A DNA stretch of 64,000 nt. Source: UBA8919 sp041658185. GTDB taxonomy: Bacteria > Elusimicrobiota > UBA8919. Location of the stretch: NCBI GenBank assembly GCA_041658185.1, contig JBBAAR010000008.1, positions 80,758-144,757 on the forward strand, given 5' to 3'. Positions 59,068 through 64,000 of the stretch are shown here, piece by piece. The stretch's first letter is position 1; every line of letters begins with the position of its first letter. A program made the translations under genes and the position numbers. The notes beneath the pieces are model-generated. The model worked only from the letters and a program-made list of their open reading frames with translations, was not told the DNA's origin and did no database searches.

Positions 59068-59850
59068 ATGAAAAATTGCAATATAATAAGAACATTTTTC
59101 CGTTCGCTTTTATTGCAGGCGGTCTGGAATTTTGAAAGAATGCAAAATGTCGGTTTTTTGTATTCAATAATGCCGTGTCTAAAAGAAATTTACGTTGCCG
59201 ACGAAAACCGTCTGAAAAATGCGGCAATGAGGCATTTTGATTTTTTCAACACCCATCCTTATATAGCGAACACGATTATCGCACTTACGCTTATATTGGA
59301 AAACGAAAATGTTGCCGCAGGTGAAGAGACAAAATCACAGCAGATAAAATCGCTGAAACTTCATCTCGGCGGGCCGCTTGCCGCAATCGGCGATACATTT
59401 TTCTGGTCCCGTTTGAGACCGTTATGCGGTCTTCTCGCAGCGGGTTATGTATTTGTCTGCGGATTTGACAACATCGGGTATTTTTTAATTCCGTCTCTGG
59501 TTTTTATTTTTTTGTATAATATACCCCATATTTTTTTCCGTTTTTTCGGTTTCTGGATGGGGTTAAAATATAAAACGGATGTCGTAAAAATCATCAGTAA
59601 TTTTAAGTTCCAAAAAATTTCAGAAATTATTCGGATTGCAGGAATTTTTGTCTGTATTTTTGTACTTATAATGTATTTGATGTCGTCGGTTTACCCCGTT
59701 AGATGTTCACTATCTAATGGGGTAGAATACCGGTTTGCCGGAGTTTTGGTGTTTTTTGTTTCTGTTATCTTGATAAAAAAAAATGTTTCTATTATTTCAG
59801 TTTTTTGGGGATTGGTTATCGGATGTGTCGGAGCAGGATTTTTAATGTGA
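59068..59850 (+). CDS. PTS mannose-family IID membrane component
   Basis: A 260-residue IID protein: FFRSLLLQAVWNFERMQNVGFLYSIMPCL, FFNTHPYIANTIIALTLILE and LGGPLAAIGDTFFWSRLRP are family motifs, with C-terminal helices. A mini-palindrome insert at 59688-59730 encodes a VYPVRCSLSNGVEYR loop between two predicted membrane helices without breaking the frame. It pairs with IIC to form the channel. HPr follows one base after its stop. Confidence 0.9.
   Translation: MKNCNIIRTFFRSLLLQAVWNFERMQNVGFLYSIMPCLKEIYVADENRLKNAAMRHFDFFNTHPYIANTIIALTLILENENVAAGEETKSQQIKSLKLHLGGPLAAIGDTFFWSRLRPLCGLLAAGYVFVCGFDNIGYFLIPSLVFIFLYNIPHIFFRFFGFWMGLKYKTDVVKIISNFKFQKISEIIRIAGIFVCIFVLIMYLMSSVYPVRCSLSNGVEYRFAGVLVFFVSVILIKKNVSIISVFWGLVIGCVGAGFLM
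59694..59722. repeat. Mini-palindrome inside the PTS IID gene
   Basis: CCCCGTTAGAT-GTTCACT-ATCTAATGGGG (one G-T pair). It is preceded by GGTTTA, as GGAGTTTA precedes the CCCCG core in other copies. Short direct repeats CGGTTTACC / CGGTTTGCC flank it. Confidence 0.8.
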
Positions 59851-59851
59851 T

Positions 59852-60118
59852 ATGATTAGAAAAACGGTAAAAATTAAAAACAAGTTGGGTTTGCATGCGC
59901 GGCCTGCATCGCTTTTTGTTCAGACAACTTCCAAATTTAAGTCAGGTATAAAAGTGTTGAAAGACGAACAGGAAGTGGACGGTAAGTCAATAATGGGTCT
60001 GATGATGCTGGCTGCCGGTTTCGGCACCGAATTGCAAATTTTAATCGACGGAATTGACGAGAATGAACTGATATCCGCAATAGAAAATCTCATAGAAAGA
60101 AAATTTGACGAAGAATAA
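59852..60118 (+). CDS. ptsH: Phosphocarrier protein HPr
   Basis: An 88-residue HPr. H15 in GLHARPASLF takes phosphate from enzyme I. S46 in DGKSIMGLMML is the regulatory site used by HPr kinase, which is encoded at 49 kb. Both key residues are intact, so the protein can serve transport and regulation. It is followed 10 bases later by ptsI. Confidence 0.96.
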   Translation: MIRKTVKIKNKLGLHARPASLFVQTTSKFKSGIKVLKDEQEVDGKSIMGLMMLAAGFGTELQILIDGIDENELISAIENLIERKFDEE

Positions 60119-60128
60119 AGGAGAAACT

Positions 60129-61847
60129 ATGTTATTCAAAGGTATTTCCGCATCGTCCGGTATTGCTATCGGCAAGGCGTTTGTTATTGAGGATGAAGAA
60201 TTTTGCCCGGTAAAAAGAAATATTGCCAAAGATGAGGTAAAAAAAGAAGTTGAAAAATTCCGCAAGGCGATTTCCGATACAAAAGCGGATTTTGAAAAAA
60301 CAAAAACGGCTGCCTCTAAACTTCTCGGCAAAAAGCACATAAAACTTTTTGATGCCTATCTTTTTATCGCCGACGACCCTGTCTTAAAAAGTGAAGTAAT
60401 ATCAAAAATCACAAAAGAACTCATAAATGCCGAATATGCTTTATATGAAGTAATAGAAGAAAACGCCAAAGTTTTTGAAAAAATAAAAGACGAGTATTTC
60501 AGGGAACGCGGAAAGGATATTTATGATGTCGGGAAAAAAATTATGAAGCATTTGAACGGCGTTCATAAAAAAACTCTTTCCGATGTAAAAGAGAACTCAA
60601 TTGTTTTTGCCGATAACCTTACCCCGACGGATACTATCGCGATGAAAAATGAAAATGTAATAGGTTTCGCAACTAATCAGGGCGGCAAAACCTCCCACAC
60701 GGCCATTATGGCGCAGGCGATGGAAATACCCGCAGTTGTAGGAATGAAAGATATAACCTCCAATGTAACACATAACGACATTACCATTATAGACGGCAAC
60801 GAAGGTGTTGTTATAGTAAGACCGGACCCGGAGACGCTTGAAAATTACCACCGTCGTCTCAAAAATTATCAGACGGAAGTAAAAGAACTTTCTCAATTTG
60901 TAAATGTTCCCGCGGTTACTTCCGACGGTAAAAAAATAATCGTTGCAGCAAATATAGAAATTCCTGAGGAAGTCCGTTCCGTAATATCAAACGGTGCGGA
61001 AGGCATCGGGCTTTTTAGAACGGAGTATCTTTTCATTAACAGGGCTGAATTCCCGTCGGAAGAAGAGCAACTTGAATCATATCAAACGGTTATTGAAAAA
61101 GTATTTCCCAACCCCGTAGTTATCAGGACTATTGATTTGGGCGGCGACAAACTGCTCCCGTATTTCAATATCAACACCGAAAGAAATCCGTTTATGGGTC
61201 TTCGCGCTATAAGATTTTGTCTTAAATATCCGGAAATATTCAAAATACAGTTGCGGGCAATTTTGCGTGCTTCCGTTTTCGGAAATGTAAAAATGATGTA
61301 TCCTATGATTTCAGGTGTTGACGAACTGCGTGCCGCGAATGTGATATTGAATGAAGTAAAACAGGAATTAAAGAGTAAGTCGGTGCAGTTTGACGAAAAC
61401 ATGGAAGTAGGCGTTATGATTGAAATACCGTCGGCAGCGCTTACCGTGGATCTGATTGCCAAGGAGGCGGATTTCCTTTCCATCGGAACGAACGATTTAA
61501 TACAGTACACGCTTGCAGTTGACAGGGTCAACGAATATGTCACGCACCTTTACGAGCCGCTCCATCTTTCAGTTATCCGTCTTCTTAAAAATATAGTTGA
61601 CGCGGGCCGCAAAGAAGGTAAATGGGTTTCAATGTGCGGCGAGATGGCCGGCGACCCGTCATACACGGAAATACTTTTAGGTCTCGGGCTTGAACATTTC
61701 AGCATGGGCGCTGCCTCCGTCTTAAGGGTGAAAAAAAATATAACAAAAACCAACCTCTCGGCAGCGAAAAAAATTACGGAAGAAATTCTTAACGAAGCAA
61801 ACAGGGACCTTCTCATCCAAAAAATTAATCAGAGAAAAGGCCATTGA
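60129..61847 (+). CDS. ptsI: Phosphoenolpyruvate-protein phosphotransferase (enzyme I)
   Basis: A 572-residue enzyme that moves phosphate from phosphoenolpyruvate to HPr. The active histidine is H190 in GGKTSHTAIMAQAMEIP. The C-terminal barrel holds GIGLFRTEYLF, IRTIDLGGDK and SIGTNDLIQYTLAVDR. I start at ATG 60129 behind AAAGGAG; the longer reading overlaps ptsH. Together with the IIA-IID genes the window encodes a complete PTS. Confidence 0.96.
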   Translation: MLFKGISASSGIAIGKAFVIEDEEFCPVKRNIAKDEVKKEVEKFRKAISDTKADFEKTKTAASKLLGKKHIKLFDAYLFIADDPVLKSEVISKITKELINAEYALYEVIEENAKVFEKIKDEYFRERGKDIYDVGKKIMKHLNGVHKKTLSDVKENSIVFADNLTPTDTIAMKNENVIGFATNQGGKTSHTAIMAQAMEIPAVVGMKDITSNVTHNDITIIDGNEGVVIVRPDPETLENYHRRLKNYQTEVKELSQFVNVPAVTSDGKKIIVAANIEIPEEVRSVISNGAEGIGLFRTEYLFINRAEFPSEEEQLESYQTVIEKVFPNPVVIRTIDLGGDKLLPYFNINTERNPFMGLRAIRFCLKYPEIFKIQLRAILRASVFGNVKMMYPMISGVDELRAANVILNEVKQELKSKSVQFDENMEVGVMIEIPSAALTVDLIAKEADFLSIGTNDLIQYTLAVDRVNEYVTHLYEPLHLSVIRLLKNIVDAGRKEGKWVSMCGEMAGDPSYTEILLGLGLEHFSMGAASVLRVKKNITKTNLSAAKKITEEILNEANRDLLIQKINQRKGH

Positions 61848-61854
61848 AAAAGGC

Positions 61855-61983
61855 AGAGAATTAGTTTATACGAAAGAGAATTAGTTTATACGAAAGAGAA
61901 TTAGTTTAAACAACAAATAATTGGTAAATTGGAAAAAAATCTAATTCTCTAATTCTCTAATTCTCTAATTCTCTGGTGTTAAT
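61855..61983. repeat. AGAGAATTAG leader element, copy 3
   Basis: Three 5' units AGAGAATTAGTTTATACGA (the last one altered), a 37-base AT-rich loop, then four CTAATT/CTCT units ending CTGGTGTTAAT directly before the lepA ATG. It is the largest copy of this family here. Confidence 0.9.
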
Positions 61984-63825
61984 ATGAACATTCGCAATTT
62001 TTCTATTATAGCGCACATTGACCACGGAAAATCCACTCTGGCAGACCGTCTTCTGGAATTTACATCCGCGATTTCTACCTCGCATCACGGGCAGGTTTTA
62101 GATGCGATGGATTTGGAAAGAGAGCGCGGAATTACGATTAAGGCAAAAGCGGTCCGTCTGAATTATACGAGTTCCGACGGTGAAGTGTACCAGTTGAATC
62201 TGATAGACACCCCCGGTCATGTTGATTTTACCTACGAGGTTTCCCGCGCACTTGCCGCCTGCGAGGGCTGTCTTCTTCTGGTTGACGCCTCTCAGGGCGT
62301 AGAGGCGCAGACACTTTCCAATTTTGAACTTGCCCGCCAGCACAACCTGAAAATTATTCCGGTCGTCAACAAAATTGACTTATCGCAGGCGGATGTTTCA
62401 AAGACCGTCCAGCAGATAGAAAGAGTACTGAAAATTAAGGAAAGCCCTGTTCTTATTTCCGCGAAGCAAAACATAGGTACGAAAGAGATTGTTGCCGCTA
62501 TAATTGAAAAAATTCCCGCTCCCACGGGTGACATCAAAAAACCGCTCAAAGCGCTGGTGTTTGATTCGCATTACGATTCATTCCGCGGGGTTATAATTTA
62601 CATCCGCATTTTTGACGGTGAAATTTCAACCGGCAATAAAGTGTTTTTTTTATCAAACTTGGAGAAATTTGATGTTGAAGAAGTCGGATTTTTTCAGATT
62701 CAGAACCCGTCCGCTCCCGCCGGCCGTAAAATGACGAAAAAACTTTCCGCCGGTGAAGTCGGCTATGTGATTTTAGGCATCAGGGATATTCACAAAATAA
62801 AAATCGGAGATACCATTACGGAATTTGAAAATCCGACGACAACACCCCATCCGGGCTACCGTGAATTAAAACCGTTCGTGTTCTGCGGGTTGTATCCGGT
62901 CCAGCCGGGCGATTACGCCAATCTTTCCAAAGCGATGGGAAAACTTCATCTGGAGGACTCGTCTTTTTTTTATCAGCCGGAAACATCCGTCGCGCTCGGT
63001 TTCGGATACCGCTGCGGATTTTTGGGACTTCTCCATATGGACATCGTCAAGGAGCGTTTACAGAGAGAGTTTGACCTCAATCTTATTATAACTGCGCCGA
63101 ATGTCAGGTATAAAATAAAATATATTGACGGCAGCAAACCGGTACACGGCGCAAAAGGAGATGCCGCCGTAATTGAGATAGAGAATCCGTCAAAGTTTCC
63201 CGAAAGGCAATTTATAGAAAAAATTTACGAGCCCTATATTCTCGCGACAATTATTCTGCCGTCTCAATTTTTAGGGAATGTAATGGCTCTTTGCGAAGGA
63301 AAAAGAGGCGATTTTCTTGATATGACATACATCACCGAGGATAAAGTGAAACTTACTTACGATATGCCGCTGGCGGATGCGATTGTGGATTTTTACGATA
63401 AACTCAAATCCGTTTCATCCGGCTACGCCTCGTTTGATTACGAATTTTCCGACTATAAAGAATCGGAATTGGTAAAGATGGACATTCTTGTCAACAGCGA
63501 GCCGGTTGACGCCCTTTCCTTTGTTATTCATAAAATCAACGCCGAATTTTACGGAAGAAAAATAACTGATAAGCTCAGAGGGCTTATTCCCCGCCAGCAG
63601 TTTGAGATTCCCATACAGGCGTCCGTTTCCGGAAAAATCATCGCCCGCGAAAATGTCCGTGCGTTAAGAAAAGATGTCATCGCCAAATGTTACGGCGGCG
63701 ACATCTCCCGCAAAAGAAAACTTCTTGAAAAGCAGAAAGAAGGCAAGAAAAAAATGAAGCAGTTCGGCAACGTTTCAATCCCGCAGGAAGCGTTTTTAGC
63801 CGTGCTGCAACTTGATGCCGAATGA
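61984..63825 (+). CDS. lepA: Elongation factor 4 (LepA)
   Basis: A 613-residue translational GTPase. G1 is AHIDHGKST, G3 is DTPGHVDF, G4 is NKID; the LepA-specific C-terminal domain is present (MDILVNSEPVDALSFVIHK, LIPRQQFEIPIQASV, IIARENVRALRKDVIAKCYGGDISRKRKLLEKQKEGKKKMK in parts). It helps stalled or mistranslocated ribosomes and ribosome assembly. Its start is set by a repeat leader with GGTG as possible ribosome site. Confidence 0.96.
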   Translation: MNIRNFSIIAHIDHGKSTLADRLLEFTSAISTSHHGQVLDAMDLERERGITIKAKAVRLNYTSSDGEVYQLNLIDTPGHVDFTYEVSRALAACEGCLLLVDASQGVEAQTLSNFELARQHNLKIIPVVNKIDLSQADVSKTVQQIERVLKIKESPVLISAKQNIGTKEIVAAIIEKIPAPTGDIKKPLKALVFDSHYDSFRGVIIYIRIFDGEISTGNKVFFLSNLEKFDVEEVGFFQIQNPSAPAGRKMTKKLSAGEVGYVILGIRDIHKIKIGDTITEFENPTTTPHPGYRELKPFVFCGLYPVQPGDYANLSKAMGKLHLEDSSFFYQPETSVALGFGYRCGFLGLLHMDIVKERLQREFDLNLIITAPNVRYKIKYIDGSKPVHGAKGDAAVIEIENPSKFPERQFIEKIYEPYILATIILPSQFLGNVMALCEGKRGDFLDMTYITEDKVKLTYDMPLADAIVDFYDKLKSVSSGYASFDYEFSDYKESELVKMDILVNSEPVDALSFVIHKINAEFYGRKITDKLRGLIPRQQFEIPIQASVSGKIIARENVRALRKDVIAKCYGGDISRKRKLLEKQKEGKKKMKQFGNVSIPQEAFLAVLQLDAE

Positions 63826-63990
63826 TTTTTAAGCGTAATTTATTTTTCGCAAAAAAGATATAAGATAATACTAAAGATTATTGACTTACTATATATAGTC
63901 AAGAGGAAAATTTAAAGAAAATATTTTTTTTAAATGAGTCAGAAATCGAAAAACCATCTAAAAATTAATATATACACGATAAAAACACAA

Positions 63991-64000
63991 GTTCTTTGAC
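63991..64000 (+). promoter_or_regulatory. boxA-like antitermination sequence (end of window)
   Basis: GTTCTTTGAC resembles the boxA element found in leaders of bacterial rRNA operons. The preceding 165 bases are AT-rich, contain the palindrome ACTATATATAGT (63888-63899) and no credible gene. An rRNA operon may follow outside the window; this is an inference from ten bases. Confidence 0.35.

Noticed and set aside
63934..63999. A 21-codon frame at the window end
   Set aside because: Too short, AT-rich and without ribosome site or similarity; it overlaps the boxA-like sequence.

Overview
The window looks like a chromosome piece of an uncultivated, anaerobic, Gram-negative (diderm, LPS-bearing) bacterium with an AT-rich genome. 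A fermentative anaerobe is suggested by a complete four-subunit 2-oxoacid:ferredoxin oxidoreductase, small ferredoxins and a flavin reductase. An outer membrane is shown by lpxK, kdsA/B/C, hldE1, heptosyltransferases, lptA/B/C and a PorV/PorQ-type barrel. PorV-like protein, FlgD-like C-terminal domains, HPr kinase, a mannose-type PTS and GH57 enzymes together recall Elusimicrobiota/Omnitrophota-like lineages, but the phylum is an inference and is not proven by this window.

Layout. 1-2.0 kb: a broken tRNA copy, intact tRNA-Arg(ACG), tadA (whose product edits that anticodon), a thioredoxin-like protein, a flavoprotein and a ferredoxin. 2.0-5.9 kb: the por operon (gamma, delta, alpha, beta), interrupted by long palindromes and by an ORF6N gene. 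5.9-10.2 kb: a cyclic-nucleotide-binding protein, a periplasmic binding protein, a sensor histidine kinase and a CheY-like regulator. 10.4-13.8 kb: yajC, an HD hydrolase, secD, secF. 13.8-15.15 kb: an insertion sequence. 15.2-27.9 kb: a tightly overlapping envelope polysaccharide operon (DUF374 acyltransferase, two GT9 and several GT4/GT2 transferases, split DUF4254 gene, deacetylase, lpxK, an O-antigen-ligase/GmhB fusion, DUF3108). 28.0-41.2 kb: a promoter-driven structured RNA, a cyclic-di-GMP-I riboswitch, two secreted HEAT-repeat proteins, a gene of about 3,240 codons for a secreted multi-domain protein (broken by one in-frame TGA) and a PorV-like outer membrane protein. 41.3-47.7 kb: hldE1, kdsB, kdsA, two zinc-ribbon proteins, kdsC, lptC, lptA, lptB. 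47.9-50.9 kb: hpf, ptsN-like IIA, hprK, rapZ. 51-61.8 kb: DUF4912, three GH57 glycan enzymes interleaved with mannose-family PTS IIA, IIB, IIC, IID, then HPr and enzyme I. 62-63.8 kb: lepA. The last bases carry a boxA-like sequence, so an rRNA operon may begin just beyond the window.

The most unusual property is the density and variety of small repeats. There are (i) GC-rich mini-palindromes (core CCCCG..CGGGG or TCCCG..CGGGA), inserted even inside protein genes, a tRNA copy and a riboswitch; (ii) three copies of a ~110-bp imperfect palindrome; (iii) heptanucleotide tandem repeats in coding regions; (iv) leader elements made of short tandem units followed by their inverse complement, ending a few bases before start codons; in three genes such repeats encode the signal peptide itself. 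The c-di-GMP-controlled secreted giant protein with a type IX-like tail and PorV partner is the most interesting gene system.
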